This document shows positions 8,863 through 17,634 of a DNA stretch of 64,000 nucleotides, piece after piece. The notes beneath the pieces are model-generated. The model worked only from the letters and a program-made list of their open reading frames with translations, did no database searches and was not told where the DNA came from. The translations under genes and the position numbers were made by a program. The DNA is taken from positions 23,123 through 87,122 of the forward strand of contig DVIT01000026.1 of the NCBI GenBank assembly GCA_018711005.1, written 5' to 3'. Origin of the DNA: Candidatus Scybalocola faecigallinarum (GTDB taxonomy: Bacteria; Bacillota; Clostridia; Lachnospirales; Lachnospiraceae). Numbering within the stretch: the first letter of the stretch is position 1; the number at the start of each line of letters is the position of its first letter.

Positions 8863-9801
8863 TTACAGATCCAGCTTCAGTCCGGCAAGGATAGAACCAA
8901 GTCCGGTCGTTGCCTTGCCTTCTTCTTTGTAGTGGAAAGTTTCCTCTTTGGCGCTCTGGGTAACTTCGGTATTTTCCTGGAGGGCCTTCATGCTCAGACT
9001 GAGCTTTCCGTCTTTTACTGCGATGACTTTAACTTTAACATCATCGCCTTCTTTTAATACTTCATGGACAGACTGGATGCGCTTCTGGCTGATCTGGGAA
9101 ATATGTACCAGTCCGGAGATACCGTTGCCAAGATCGATAAATGCGCCGTATCCGGTAATGGTCTCTACTTTTCCTTCCATAACGTCGCCGACCTGGATGC
9201 GGGCAATCTGAGCCTGACGCTCCTGCTGAGCTTTTTCTCTTTCAACTTCCTTTACAGAAAGGACAAGACGTTTTTTCTCCGGATCTACAGTAATGATCTT
9301 AGCCTCTACAGTCTGGTTTAAGAAGGTGTTCAGATCTTCCACATAGCCGAGAGCCAGCTGGGATGCAGGGATAAATCCCCGGATGCCGTTGACATAGGTA
9401 ACAACGCCGCCTTTAACAACACCGCCGATCTTCTGTGTAAGGACTGTGCCGTTGTTCATCATTTCCTGAAGGCCGTCCCATGCAAGAATGTCATCAGCTT
9501 TCTTTTTGGATAAAAGGATATGGCCTTCTCCGTCGTCCTCAGATAAAACTACAGCCTTTACAGTATCTCCGGGGGCAATGTCTTTTTTGATGGAGAACTT
9601 GGGATCATTGCTCAGTTCGGCAAGCTTTATAATCCCTTCGCTGTAGATGCCTAAGTCAACAGTCACTTCTGTGTCGGCAACACCGGCAACCGTACCTGTG
9701 ACCAGATCCCCTTCTTTAACCTGGACAAGGGACTGTTCCAGCTCTTTTTCATAGGTTTCCATGGTTTCAGCTGCTTCATTCATCATGCTTTCTTCACTCA
9801 T
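8863..9801 (-). CDS. S1-domain RNA-binding protein (ribosomal protein S1 homolog)
   Basis: 312 residues with three S1 repeats: about 30-105 (GDLVTGTVAGV..), 120-190, and a most typical one at about 204-275 (GDVMEGKVETITGYGAFIDLGNGISGLVHISQIS). A glutamate-rich N-terminus and a non-conserved C-tail frame them. Firmicute S1 homologs have three or four such domains, fewer than the six of E. coli RpsA. It binds RNA and probably ribosomes, though its need for translation in Firmicutes is uncertain. Start ATG with AAAGGAG 9 bases upstream on the minus strand. Confidence 0.88.
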   Translation of the reverse strand: MSEESMMNEAAETMETYEKELEQSLVQVKEGDLVTGTVAGVADTEVTVDLGIYSEGIIKLAELSNDPKFSIKKDIAPGDTVKAVVLSEDDGEGHILLSKKKADDILAWDGLQEMMNNGTVLTQKIGGVVKGGVVTYVNGIRGFIPASQLALGYVEDLNTFLNQTVEAKIITVDPEKKRLVLSVKEVEREKAQQERQAQIARIQVGDVMEGKVETITGYGAFIDLGNGISGLVHISQISQKRIQSVHEVLKEGDDVKVKVIAVKDGKLSLSMKALQENTEVTQSAKEETFHYKEEGKATTGLGSILAGLKLDL

Positions 9802-9828
9802 ATTCCTAACTCCTTTACATAACAGATA

Positions 9829-9869
9829 AAGACCTGCCGCATTTGTCAGGGATCATGCGGACAGGTCTT
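9829..9869 (-). other. Hairpin in the leader of the S1-protein gene
   Basis: AAGACCTG-CCGCAT (9829-9842) pairs with ATGCGG-A-CAGGTCTT (9855-9869). In the minus direction it is followed by a short T-rich stretch and then the S1 gene ribosome site. It may end the upstream acidic-protein transcript or be a leader structure of the S1 gene. Confidence 0.5.
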
Positions 9870-9930
9870 ATATATTGCAGAGCTTTGTCTGCGGCACATA
9901 AATACCGGGACAAAACGCTTAAGCACATGT

Positions 9931-10332
9931 TCAATCCTTAATATCCTTTACGGCATCACTGACAGCATCTTTGGCGTCCTTCATATCCTCCGCAACCTTT
10001 TTTGCGGCGTCCTTAACGTCCTCAGCTACTTTGCCGGCAGCCTCTGCTGTGTGGGCAGCTGCGCTCATTGCGGCGTCCTTAACGCCTGCGGCTGCATCGG
10101 TGCAGGCTTCCTTTACCTGCTCGCCAGATGGAATGTTGATGTATTCCCGCTGGCTGTCCTCGTCATCGTCGTCCAGGTCATCAAAATCATCGTCAAAATC
10201 ATCATCAAAGTCGTCGTCGAAATCTTCGTTCTCGGCTTTTTTATCAAGAATCTGCTTGATGACGTATGCGATACCTGCAATGGAAGCGGCAATGGCGATC
10301 GTCTTAACAAACACCTTAATAAATTTCTTCAT
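9931..10332 (-). CDS. Small membrane-anchored acidic protein with Ala/Lys/Asp-rich helical tail
   Basis: 133 residues. One hydrophobic segment near the N-terminus (IAIAASIAGIAYVIKQIL) is followed by a run of about 25 residues that is almost all Asp, Glu and Phe (DDDFDDDFDDDF pattern). The last 60 residues have an 11-like periodicity of Ala, Lys, Asp and Val (AAKKVAEDMKDAKDAVSDA), as in LEA-like or YtxH-like amphipathic helices. GGAAGGTG lies upstream of the ATG. It is not assigned to a named family, and function is unknown. A surface or envelope-stress role would be a guess based on composition. Confidence 0.7.
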   Translation of the reverse strand: MKKFIKVFVKTIAIAASIAGIAYVIKQILDKKAENEDFDDDFDDDFDDDFDDLDDDDEDSQREYINIPSGEQVKEACTDAAAGVKDAAMSAAAHTAEAAGKVAEDVKDAAKKVAEDMKDAKDAVSDAVKDIKD

Positions 10333-10471
10333 CTTTAAACACCTTCCATTCTTTTTATTTGGCGGTAACCCGTAACCGTTCAGTCAGATGAGCCGTTGCG
10401 GCAATCCGCTCTAATGTAACTATTATAATTCATTTTGCAGAAAAAATAAAGAGAAATCTTTATTTCCGGAA

Positions 10472-10517
10472 ATCCTGCCGTAACGATTCAGCCATGGCTG
10501 AATCGTTACAGCAGGAT
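10472..10517. repeat. 46-bp near-perfect palindrome
   Basis: The segment reads the same on both strands except for one base pair in each arm. The 30-bp core 10480-10509 is a perfect palindrome centred on CCATGG. It lies in the ~370-base gap between the divergent acidic-protein and DUF218 genes, with no T run on either side. It could be a large operator, a transcript hairpin or a palindromic interspersed repeat. Confidence 0.75.
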
Positions 10518-10597
10518 CACTGTCTATCTGAGGATTAATATTCCCTAAAATCCGGATTTTATGTTATGATTGAGCCATATATTTGATAGGATTTCGG

Positions 10598-10632
10598 GGC
10601 GCTGAACGTCCGGTGGACGTTCGCTTAGCGCC
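10598..10632 (+). repeat. Nested inverted repeat upstream of the DUF218 gene
   Basis: GGCGCT (10598-10603) pairs with AGCGCC (10627-10632), and ACGTCC (10606-10611) with GGACGT (10615-10620). Purine-rich sequence follows up to the ribosome site GGAGGTG at 10692. The rest of this gap (10333-10703) holds the palindrome at 10472 and no recognisable gene. Confidence 0.55.
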
Positions 10633-10703
10633 GATCGCAGCGGTAACGAAGACCGCGAAGTGCGGAGAAATCCGTGGCATCATATTTTCCTGGAGGTGAA
10701 TCA

Positions 10704-11435
10704 ATGTTATTTTTTATATTAGGGATCGTGTGCATTTTATATTATACAACGATCATTCTGTATGCCGGGCCCCGCTCTACATTTGCCCCGTTTTGGCTGA
10801 CTTTGGGGCTGGGGCTGTCCGGGCTCGGAGCCATATGGGAGCAGCTGCCGGCCTTTAAGGGCAGACAGGTTGCTGAGGTGATCTTTTTAGGAACTGCTGC
10901 TGTGTTTTTCATTGTGTTTTGGACAGTGGAAAGCCGGATCATAGGGGCTGCACTGCACAAAGCCGGGAACGGGGCAGAGGTTATGATCATTCTTGGAGCC
11001 CAGGTCCAGGGACAGCGCCCTTCAAAGTCTCTGTACCGCCGGGTAAAGACCGGAGCCCGGTATTTGAAGCTAAATCCCGGAACAAAGGTAATCGTATCCG
11101 GCGGACAGGGACCGGGCGAGGGTATTTCAGAGGCTGCGTGCATGTGCCGGCTGCTGGAAAACCTGGGTATTGAAAGAGAGCGGATTTTTTTGGAAGATCG
11201 GTCCACGGACACTTATGAAAATATCCGTAACAGTATAAAAATCTGCGGTACAGATCAAAGAACGGTCATTGTGACCTGCGGCTATCACATGTATCGGTCT
11301 CTTGCCCTGGCCAGAACTGCCGGGATCCGCCATGTGGAGGGAATTTCTGCCGGAAGCGGCCGGATCCTGTGTGTGAATTTTTACGTTCGGGAGTTTTTCG
11401 CAGTTCTCCATTACCGTTTCAGTGGGAGAATATAG
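10704..11435 (+). CDS. YdcF/SanA-type DUF218 membrane protein
   Basis: 243 residues from the ATG at 10704, chosen because GGAGGTG sits 6 bases upstream. An in-frame ATG at 10674 has no such site. About three hydrophobic segments lie in the first 80 residues. The DUF218 domain follows: VMIILGAQVQG, GARYLKLNPGTKVIVSGGQGPGEGISEA, an acidic EDRSTDTYENI and VIVTCGYHMYRSLALAR. Family members are envelope-associated and linked to cell-wall precursor or vancomycin-related phenotypes, but the chemical activity is not settled. Confidence 0.88.
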   Translation: MLFFILGIVCILYYTTIILYAGPRSTFAPFWLTLGLGLSGLGAIWEQLPAFKGRQVAEVIFLGTAAVFFIVFWTVESRIIGAALHKAGNGAEVMIILGAQVQGQRPSKSLYRRVKTGARYLKLNPGTKVIVSGGQGPGEGISEAACMCRLLENLGIERERIFLEDRSTDTYENIRNSIKICGTDQRTVIVTCGYHMYRSLALARTAGIRHVEGISAGSGRILCVNFYVREFFAVLHYRFSGRI

Positions 11436-11550
11436 GAGATAGTGCAATTTTACTAAAAAAACAAAAAAAACTTTTGCTTATATAGTCATATCTATAACAG
11501 AAACAACATAATGCCATAATGTTTTTGCATAATATAAACAATGAATACGA

Positions 11551-11579
11551 TTGACATATGATTTTTGCCCACTTATACT
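11551..11579 (+). promoter_or_regulatory. Consensus sigma-A promoter for the MFS transporter
   Basis: TTGACA (11551-11556), a 17-base spacer, then TATACT (11574-11579). Transcription should begin near 11587, about 200 bases ahead of the coding start. Confidence 0.8.
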
Positions 11580-11586
11580 AAATTTA

Positions 11587-11790
11587 TGCGCAGGTACTGA
11601 TCAGATGCCTGCTTATACGCTATCTTCATAGCTGTCCTCCATACGGGGACCGGCTCTATCCGGCCTTGACATGAGTTCTGACAGTGAGGGTATGCGTATC
11701 GGCAGACTGCCAATGAAAAATTAATCATGAAGGAATCCCCTCCGGGGATCTCTAAATGGCCTGAACCTATGGCCAGAAGGAGGAAATGAA
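11587..11790 (+). other. Long structured leader of the MFS transporter gene
   Basis: About 200 transcribed, non-coding bases. Pairings visible by eye are GCAGG/CCTGC near 11590-11610, a long-range ATACGC (about 11615) with GCGTAT (about 11695) enclosing a GC-rich middle, and TCCCC/GGGGA at about 11734-11748. It does not match the consensus of the riboswitch classes I could recall. The ribosome site AGAAGGAGG is at 11775-11783. Confidence 0.4.
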
Positions 11791-13056
11791 ATGAAGAAAA
11801 AAACAAGTGCATTTAATTTGGGGGCAAAAGGATGGATCATCGTTCTTTTGGCGTTTGTCTCCTGTTATGTTTACTCTGCATTGACGTCAGATTCCCTGAA
11901 TGTAACGATCGGTGTTTTCGGTGAGATGGGATTAAATACAGATGCATTGTATTCAATGTCTACTATTGCTACCGTTATAGGTATTATTGGTTCCATCGTC
12001 CTTGGAAAGATCATGACCCTTAAGACAGCCAGCAAAACATGGGGCGTCTGTATGATCCTTGTAGGTATATTCTCTATCGTATGGTCTCAGACAAACAGCG
12101 TTGCTGTTTACGCCATCGGCTATCTGGCATGCTATACATTAACCTTGGCCTGTGCCATGCTTTTAAGCTCTCAGGTTATTGCCAGCTGGTTCCCCAAAAA
12201 GCGCGGTGTGGCCATGGGTATCTGTACTGCAGGCTTCCCGCTTTCTGCGGCAACGACCACAGCGGTATGCAGCTCCTTTGTTCAGAATATGGGGATCAGC
12301 GCATACTACATTTTCACTGCAGTGATCAGTCTTATCGTCGGTGTGATCATTTTTGCTTTTGTTAAAGACTTTCCTGAAGAAAAAGGCGCATATCCGGATA
12401 ATGATAAGGATTTCGATTTTGAAGCTGCTAAAAAAGAGCATGAAGCAAACCTTCAGTATTTAAAAATATCCAAGTGGACCGTTAAAAAGTGCCTGAGTAC
12501 AGGCCGTATGTGGATCCTTTGGGTTGCTGTTGGTATCGGCGGATTCCTTTCCATGGGTATTATGTCCAACTTCGTAGGTAAGTTTATGGAACAGGGCTAT
12601 CAGATGCCTGAGATCCTGAGCATGCTGGGTATTGCCGGTATTGTTGCTATTCCAGGCTCCATGTTTGTAGGATTTATTGACACTCGATTAGGCACAAAGA
12701 AAGCCGGAATCCTTGTAAATCTTCTTGCTGTGATTGCTGTTGCTTTTAACCTGACCTCTGTTCATGCGCTCCATTATCTTTCCCTGCCCATTCTTGCCAT
12801 TATGCTGGGCGGTTCATCCAACATGATGGTGTCCTGTACATCTGCTATTTGGGGACGTTATGACTTCCAGAATGCCTTCCGTGTGATCCAGCCCCTGAAC
12901 TCTATTATGACCGGTGTTGGTATTACTGTGGTAGGTATTATTGGAACGAATTTCAGCTACATGGCTGCATATCAGACCATGTGTGTTTTGGCCGTGATCG
13001 GCCTGATCGCTATGATCGCATTAAAGGTAGAGCCTATTGACAAAGAAGTACGATAA
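11791..13056 (+). CDS. Major facilitator superfamily transporter (OxlT-like)
   Basis: 421 residues with about 12 hydrophobic helices and a charged central loop (about residues 195-225, PEEKGAYPDNDKDFDFEAAKK). The pattern is that of the oxalate/formate antiporter-type MFS branch, which exchanges small mono- or dicarboxylates across the membrane, as in the loop WFPKKRGVAMGICTAGFPLS. The substrate cannot be named from sequence. It is a single-gene transcript: consensus promoter and long leader before it, terminator after it. AGGAGG precedes the ATG. Confidence 0.87.
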   Translation: MKKKTSAFNLGAKGWIIVLLAFVSCYVYSALTSDSLNVTIGVFGEMGLNTDALYSMSTIATVIGIIGSIVLGKIMTLKTASKTWGVCMILVGIFSIVWSQTNSVAVYAIGYLACYTLTLACAMLLSSQVIASWFPKKRGVAMGICTAGFPLSAATTTAVCSSFVQNMGISAYYIFTAVISLIVGVIIFAFVKDFPEEKGAYPDNDKDFDFEAAKKEHEANLQYLKISKWTVKKCLSTGRMWILWVAVGIGGFLSMGIMSNFVGKFMEQGYQMPEILSMLGIAGIVAIPGSMFVGFIDTRLGTKKAGILVNLLAVIAVAFNLTSVHALHYLSLPILAIMLGGSSNMMVSCTSAIWGRYDFQNAFRVIQPLNSIMTGVGITVVGIIGTNFSYMAAYQTMCVLAVIGLIAMIALKVEPIDKEVR

Positions 13057-13065
13057 GTAAATAAC

Positions 13066-13109
13066 AAAAAGGCGCCGGACCGGGGACAACCTGGAGACCG
13101 GCGCTTTTT
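13066..13109 (+). terminator. Terminator of the MFS transporter gene
   Basis: AAAAAGGCGCCGG (13066-13078) pairs with CCGGCGCTTTTT (13098-13109) apart from one bulged G. The T tract directly follows the stem. Confidence 0.88.
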
Positions 13110-13179
13110 GGGCATCCGGCGGCGGACAGGAAAACTTTTACAAATCTTTAACACTTCGTAAATAAATTTGTGATAACAG

Positions 13180-13208
13180 TTGAGCTTTTTCCCGGAATCG
13201 TATATAAT
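13180..13208 (+). promoter_or_regulatory. Upstream promoter (P1) of the fatty acid synthesis block
   Basis: TTGAGC (13180-13185), a 17-base spacer, TATAAT (13203-13208). It lies about 155 bases ahead of acpP and upstream of a second promoter, so the block probably has two tandem starts. Confidence 0.65.
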
Positions 13209-13289
13209 ATCGTTGTTGACAGCGATGCTGCGGATATGGTTTAGGCTGTGTTTTCCGCCCGGGACAGTCTCAAGATCATAAAAAAACAG

Positions 13290-13329
13290 TTGACAGCACA
13301 GAAAAAGATGATATACTTTGAATATCAAA
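13290..13329 (+). promoter_or_regulatory. Promoter P2 of acpP overlapped by a FabT-like operator
   Basis: TTGACA (13290-13295), a 16-base spacer, TATACT (13312-13317). Directly over the end of the -10 and the start point lies the palindrome TTTGAATATCAAA (13317-13329). This resembles the TTTGA-n3-TCAAA box bound by MarR-type FabT regulators of Firmicute fatty acid genes. A second copy is in front of fabD. Position over the start point suits repression. Confidence 0.75.
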
Positions 13330-13363
13330 ATAATTATGGAAAATCAAAGGAGATTATAGGATT

Positions 13364-13597
13364 ATGTTAGAAAAGATGAGAGAACTTATTGCAGATCAGT
13401 TAAATGTAGATCCCAGCGAGGTTGTTGAGAGCGCCACATTTGAAGGCGATCTGGGCGCAGATTCCCTGGATCTTTTTGAACTTGTTATGAATCTGGAAGA
13501 AGAATACGGCATTGAGATTCCTACAGAAGATCTTGAAACACTTAAGACTGTAGGCGATGTTATGAATTATCTGAAAGATCACGGTATCGAGGAATAA
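13364..13597 (+). CDS. acpP: Acyl carrier protein
   Basis: 77 residues, acidic, the usual size. The phosphopantetheine attachment serine is Ser34 in GADSLDLFELVM. It carries the growing acyl chain as a thioester through all steps of type II fatty acid synthesis. AAAGGAG lies upstream of the ATG. It is the first gene after the FabT-like operator, and fabK begins 3 bases after its stop, so the two are co-transcribed. Confidence 0.96.
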   Translation: MLEKMRELIADQLNVDPSEVVESATFEGDLGADSLDLFELVMNLEEEYGIEIPTEDLETLKTVGDVMNYLKDHGIEE

Positions 13598-13600
13598 TTC

Positions 13601-14542
13601 ATGAAAACCAGGATTACGGAACTTTTAGGGATTGAATATCCTATTATACAGGGCGGTATGGCATGGGTAGCCGATTATCATCTGGCAGCAGCGGTTTCTG
13701 AAGCCGGCGGCCTCGGATTGATCGGTGCCGGCGGAGCGCCTGCAGACCATGTCATTGAACAGATCAAAAAGTGTAAGGAACTTACCAATAAACCTTTTGG
13801 CGTAAACATCATGCTTTTAAATCCTGATGCTGATGCTATTGCCAGGGCTGTTGTGGACATGGGGGTAAAGGTTGTAACAACCGGGGCCGGAAGTCCTGAA
13901 AAGTACATGTCCATGTGGAAAGAAGCCGGAGTTAAGGTTATCCCGGTAGTGGCCAGCGTAGCTTTGGCTAAGCGTATGGAGCGCTGCGGTGCAGATGCCA
14001 TCGTTGCAGAAGGCACAGAGTCCGGCGGACATATTGGAGAGCTGACCACCATGGTTCTTGTGCCTCAGGTGGCAGATGCTGTGAAGATTCCGGTAGTCGC
14101 TGCCGGCGGTATTGGTGACGGCAGAGGTATGGCAGCAGCATTTATGCTGGGTGCTGCCGGTGTTCAGATGGGAACACGTTTTCTTCTGGCAACAGAGACC
14201 AATATCCACCAGAATTATAAAGATCGTGTTGCAAAAGCATCGGATATTGATACTCAGGTGACCGGACGTACAACAGGTCATCCGGTGCGTATCCTTCGCA
14301 ACGCCATGTCCCGCGAATATCTGAAGCTGGAAAAGGAAGGCGCAGGCTTTGAAGAACTTGAACATCTGACACTGGGCGGGCTTCGTAAGGCCGTTGTAGA
14401 AGGCGATGTGAAAAACGGTTCAGTCATGGCAGGTCAGATCGCAGGCCTTGTGAATAAGCAGCAGAGCTGTACACAGATGATCCAGGAGATCATCGAGGAG
14501 GCAAAACAGGTGATGCGGGAGCGTTCTGTTCTGTTTGAATGA
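13601..14542 (+). CDS. fabK: Enoyl-ACP reductase II (FMN-dependent)
   Basis: 313 residues, typical FabK length. It reduces the trans-2-enoyl-ACP double bond with an FMN cofactor. The family's TIM-barrel elements are visible: YPIIQGGMAWVADYHLAAAVSEAGGLG at the start, the VNIMLLNP strand, ADAIVAEGTESGGHIGE and PVVAAGGIGDGRGMAAAFMLGAAGVQMGTRF, which bind flavin phosphate. It follows acpP by 3 bases and replaces the FabI type of many bacteria. A terminator and a new control box follow, separating acpP-fabK from the fabD group. Confidence 0.93.
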   Translation: MKTRITELLGIEYPIIQGGMAWVADYHLAAAVSEAGGLGLIGAGGAPADHVIEQIKKCKELTNKPFGVNIMLLNPDADAIARAVVDMGVKVVTTGAGSPEKYMSMWKEAGVKVIPVVASVALAKRMERCGADAIVAEGTESGGHIGELTTMVLVPQVADAVKIPVVAAGGIGDGRGMAAAFMLGAAGVQMGTRFLLATETNIHQNYKDRVAKASDIDTQVTGRTTGHPVRILRNAMSREYLKLEKEGAGFEELEHLTLGGLRKAVVEGDVKNGSVMAGQIAGLVNKQQSCTQMIQEIIEEAKQVMRERSVLFE

Positions 14543-14596
14543 CAGGAGCATAAGGCATCCACCGGCTGCACAGGATTTATACTTATGGCGTAACTT

Positions 14597-14638
14597 AGTG
14601 GGTGCGGAGCATGTAAGTGCTTTGGCCCACTCTTTTTT
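14597..14638 (+). terminator. Intrinsic terminator between fabK and fabD
   Basis: AGTGGG (14597-14602) pairs with CCCACT (14626-14631). An inner AGCA/TGCT stem lies between, and six Ts (14633-14638) follow. It divides the fatty acid genes into two transcripts, or attenuates read-through. Confidence 0.75.
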
Positions 14639-14649
14639 AAGAAAAATAC

Positions 14650-14662
14650 TTTGATTCTCAAA
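14650..14662 (+). promoter_or_regulatory. Second FabT-like operator, ahead of fabD
   Basis: TTTGATTCTCAAA repeats the TTTGA-n3-TCAAA pattern seen at acpP, 10 bases ahead of the fabD ribosome site. Only a weak promoter (TTGGCC, then TACTTT with a long spacer) can be seen near it. Confidence 0.65.
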
Positions 14663-14683
14663 ATAAAAAATGAGGTGGGATAT

Positions 14684-15601
14684 ATGGCTAAGACAGCATT
14701 TATTTTCCCGGGCCAGGGCGCTCAGTATATTGGCATGGGCAAGGACTTTTATGAACAGTGCCCTGAAAGCGCCGCTATGTTTGATCTGGCGCAGCAGGCC
14801 ACCGGGCTTCCTGTAAAGGAAATGTGTTTTGAAGAAAATGACAAGCTGGGGATCACAGAGTATACCCAGATCTGTCTGCTGACGACAGAGCTTGCCATAT
14901 TAAAGGCTGTAGAGGATAAGGGACTGAGACCTCAGGTGACAGCAGGGCTGAGCCTGGGAGAATATGCGGCATTAGTTGCTGCCGGGAAGCTGGATGCAGC
15001 CCAGGCCATGGTCCTTGTAAGAAAGCGGGGCATATATATGCAGGAGGCCGTTCCTGTGGGGGGCGCTATGTCTGCGGTGCTCGGCCTTGAAAATGAAGTT
15101 GTGGAAAAAATATGCCGGGATACACCGGGACTTGTAGAGCTGGCCAACTATAACTGTCCGGGACAGATCGTTATTTCCGGAGAGCAGAAGGCTGTGGAAG
15201 CAGCCGGAGAAGCCCTTAAGGCAGCCGGAGCAAAGCGTGTGGCTCCTTTAAAGGTTAGCGGACCGTTCCATTCATCCATGCTGGCTGAGGCCGGACACCG
15301 TCTTGCCAAAGCTCTGGAGGATGTGGATTTTAAAGCTTCGGACATTCCATATGTATGCAACACCGAGGCCCGGTATGTGACGGATCCTTCTGAGATCAGC
15401 GGTATTCTGATCCGCCAGGTTTCTTCATCCGTCCGGTGGGAGCAGAGCGTCCGGGAAATGATCGCCCGGGGCGTAGATACATTTGTGGAAATCGGACCCG
15501 GAAAGACGTTGTGCGGATTTTTAAAACGTATTGACCGAAGCGTAAAGGCTGTAAATATTGATAAATATGAAGATTTGAAGAAGCTGGAGGACATCCTGTA
15601 A
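14684..15601 (+). CDS. fabD: Malonyl-CoA:ACP malonyltransferase
   Basis: 305 residues from the ATG at 14684, chosen because GAGGTGG lies 5 bases upstream. A GTG/ATT-type extension to 14651 would run through the operator. The nucleophile Ser90 is in [11 protein letters not shown] and the catalytic His196 in [20 protein letters not shown] near the start binds malonyl-CoA. It loads malonyl groups onto the acyl carrier protein to supply every elongation step. It heads the second segment of the fatty acid operon. Confidence 0.95.
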   Translation: MAKTAFIFPGQGAQYIGMGKDFYEQCPESAAMFDLAQQATGLPVKEMCFEENDKLGITEYTQICLLTTELAILKAVEDKGLRPQVTAGLSLGEYAALVAAGKLDAAQAMVLVRKRGIYMQEAVPVGGAMSAVLGLENEVVEKICRDTPGLVELANYNCPGQIVISGEQKAVEAAGEALKAAGAKRVAPLKVSGPFHSSMLAEAGHRLAKALEDVDFKASDIPYVCNTEARYVTDPSEISGILIRQVSSSVRWEQSVREMIARGVDTFVEIGPGKTLCGFLKRIDRSVKAVNIDKYEDLKKLEDIL

Positions 15602-15644
15602 AGGGACCTCCCTGAGGCCTTTTACAGGCCGGGAAGGAGAACAT

Positions 15645-16388
15645 ATGCTGACAGAAAAGATCGCTCTTGTTACCGGAGCGAGCCGTGGCATCGGCCGTGA
15701 GATCGCAAAGACTCTGGCAGGCCTTGGCGCTACGGTGATCATTAATTATAACGGTTCTGAGGCATCAGCCAATGCAGTGCTGGAGGAAATTACCCGGGCC
15801 GGAGGCAGCGGCGCCTGCTATCAGTGCAATGTGGCTGACCATGATAAAGTAAAGGAAATGATCACATGGATCGTTAAGACCTATAAGCGCCTGGATATTG
15901 TTGTAAACAATGCAGGGATCACAAAGGATACGCTGATGATGGGCATGAGCGAGGCTGATTTTGATTCTGTGATCAATATAAATCTGAAAGGGACGTTTAA
16001 CTGTATCAAACATGCAGTCCGCCCCATGCTGAAACAGCGCAGCGGCCGTATCGTCAACATTTCTTCGGTTGTAGGCCGTGCAGGGAACGCCGGACAGGCC
16101 AACTATGCCGCATCCAAGGCCGGCGTTATAGGACTGACCATGTCTGCGGCCAAGGAGCTTGGCAGCCGGGGGATTACGGTGAATGCTGTGGCTCCGGGAT
16201 TTATTGCAACAGAGATGACAGACGCCCTGACAGAAGATCAAAAAGCGGCAATCTTAAAAAATATCCCGTTACAGACCCTGGGAACAACAAAGGATGTAGC
16301 TGATACAGTGGCATTCCTTGTGTCCGATGAAGCACGTTATATTACCGGACAGACCATCAGTGTGGATGGCGGCCTGTATATGGGCTAA
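15645..16388 (+). CDS. fabG: 3-oxoacyl-ACP reductase
   Basis: 247 residues. This short-chain dehydrogenase has the NADPH loop TGASRGIG near residue 10. The catalytic triad is Ser141, Tyr154 and Lys158 (NYAASKAG), each three positions beyond the E. coli numbers. It reduces beta-ketoacyl-ACP in each elongation round. GGAAGGAG precedes the ATG. fabF follows 10 bases after the stop. Confidence 0.95.
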   Translation: MLTEKIALVTGASRGIGREIAKTLAGLGATVIINYNGSEASANAVLEEITRAGGSGACYQCNVADHDKVKEMITWIVKTYKRLDIVVNNAGITKDTLMMGMSEADFDSVININLKGTFNCIKHAVRPMLKQRSGRIVNISSVVGRAGNAGQANYAASKAGVIGLTMSAAKELGSRGITVNAVAPGFIATEMTDALTEDQKAAILKNIPLQTLGTTKDVADTVAFLVSDEARYITGQTISVDGGLYMG

Positions 16389-16398
16389 GGAGGAACTT

Positions 16399-17634
16399 AT
16401 GAGTAAAAGAGTTGTAGTAACCGGTATGGGAGCCATTACACCTATCGGCAATAGTGTAAATGAATACTGGGAGTCTTTAAAAGCAGGCAAAGTGGGCATT
16501 GGCCCCATCACCTACTTTGACACCACCGATTATAAGGCGACCCTGGCTGCCCAGGTGAAGGATTTTAATGCCAAAGATTATATGGATCCTAAAGCTGCCC
16601 GGCGCATGGAAACCTTTTCACAGTTTGCCGTGGCTGCGGCAAAGGAGGCCATGGAGGACTCAGGGCTTGACATGAGCGTGGAAGATCCCTATCGTGTGGG
16701 CGTATCCATCGGCTGCGGCGTGGGCAGTCTTCAGCGTATGGAAAGTGAAGAACATAAGCTGGTGACCAAGGGGCCGTCTCGTATCAGTCCCCTGATGGTA
16801 CCTATGCTCATTTCCAATATGGCTGCGGGAAATGTTTCCATCCAGTTCGGCCTTAAGGGCAAGAGTATTAACATTGTAACCGCCTGCTCTACCGGAACCC
16901 ATTCCATTGGTGAAGCATACCGTACCATTCAGTACGGGGATGCAGATGTTATGCTGGCTGGCGGTACGGAAAGCTCCATCTGCCCCATCGGTATCGGCGG
17001 TTTTGCTGCGCTGACAGCTCTGACGCCGGCAACAGATCCTCTAAGAGCCTCCATTCCGTTTGATAAAGAAAGAAGCGGTTTTGTTATGGGCGAAGGCGCC
17101 GGCGTTGTGGTTTTGGAAAGCCTGGAACATGCATTAAACCGGGGCGCTCATATTTATGCGGAAATTACCGGATATGGTGCTACCAGTGATGCCTACCATA
17201 TTACATCTCCCGCAGAGGACGGGGAAGGCGCTGCAAGAGCTATGACTGACGCTATGAAAGAGGCCGGTGTGTCTCCGGAGCAGGTAAGCTATATTAATGC
17301 TCACGGTACAGCCACCCATCACAATGACCTGTTTGAAACACGTGCCATTAAGCTGGCGTTGGGCGATGCGGCATACAACGTGCCCATCAGCTCCACTAAA
17401 TCCATGATCGGCCACCTTTTAGGCGCTGCCGGCGCAGTGGAGTTTATTGCCTGCGTTAAGTCCATCCAGGATGGCTTTATCCATCCTACGGCAGGACTGC
17501 TGGTCCCTGACGAGGAATGTGACTTGAACTATGTGCCGGGACACGGCATTGAAGCGGATGTAGACGTTGTTATGACCAATTCCCTGGGATTTGGCGGACA
17601 TAATGCAACTGTACTTGTGCGTAAATATAAGTAA
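16399..17634 (+). CDS. fabF: Beta-ketoacyl-ACP synthase II
   Basis: 411 residues from the ATG at 16399, placed by AAGGAGG. A longer frame to 16318 would overlap fabG without a ribosome site. The Cys-His-His catalytic set is complete: Cys163 in TACSTGTH, His302 in NAHGTATHHND and His339 in SMIGHLLGAAG. The final GFGGHNA loop is typical. It condenses malonyl-ACP with acyl-ACP to lengthen the chain. No FabH (initiating synthase) is seen in the window. Confidence 0.95.
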   Translation: MSKRVVVTGMGAITPIGNSVNEYWESLKAGKVGIGPITYFDTTDYKATLAAQVKDFNAKDYMDPKAARRMETFSQFAVAAAKEAMEDSGLDMSVEDPYRVGVSIGCGVGSLQRMESEEHKLVTKGPSRISPLMVPMLISNMAAGNVSIQFGLKGKSINIVTACSTGTHSIGEAYRTIQYGDADVMLAGGTESSICPIGIGGFAALTALTPATDPLRASIPFDKERSGFVMGEGAGVVVLESLEHALNRGAHIYAEITGYGATSDAYHITSPAEDGEGAARAMTDAMKEAGVSPEQVSYINAHGTATHHNDLFETRAIKLALGDAAYNVPISSTKSMIGHLLGAAGAVEFIACVKSIQDGFIHPTAGLLVPDEECDLNYVPGHGIEADVDVVMTNSLGFGGHNATVLVRKYK

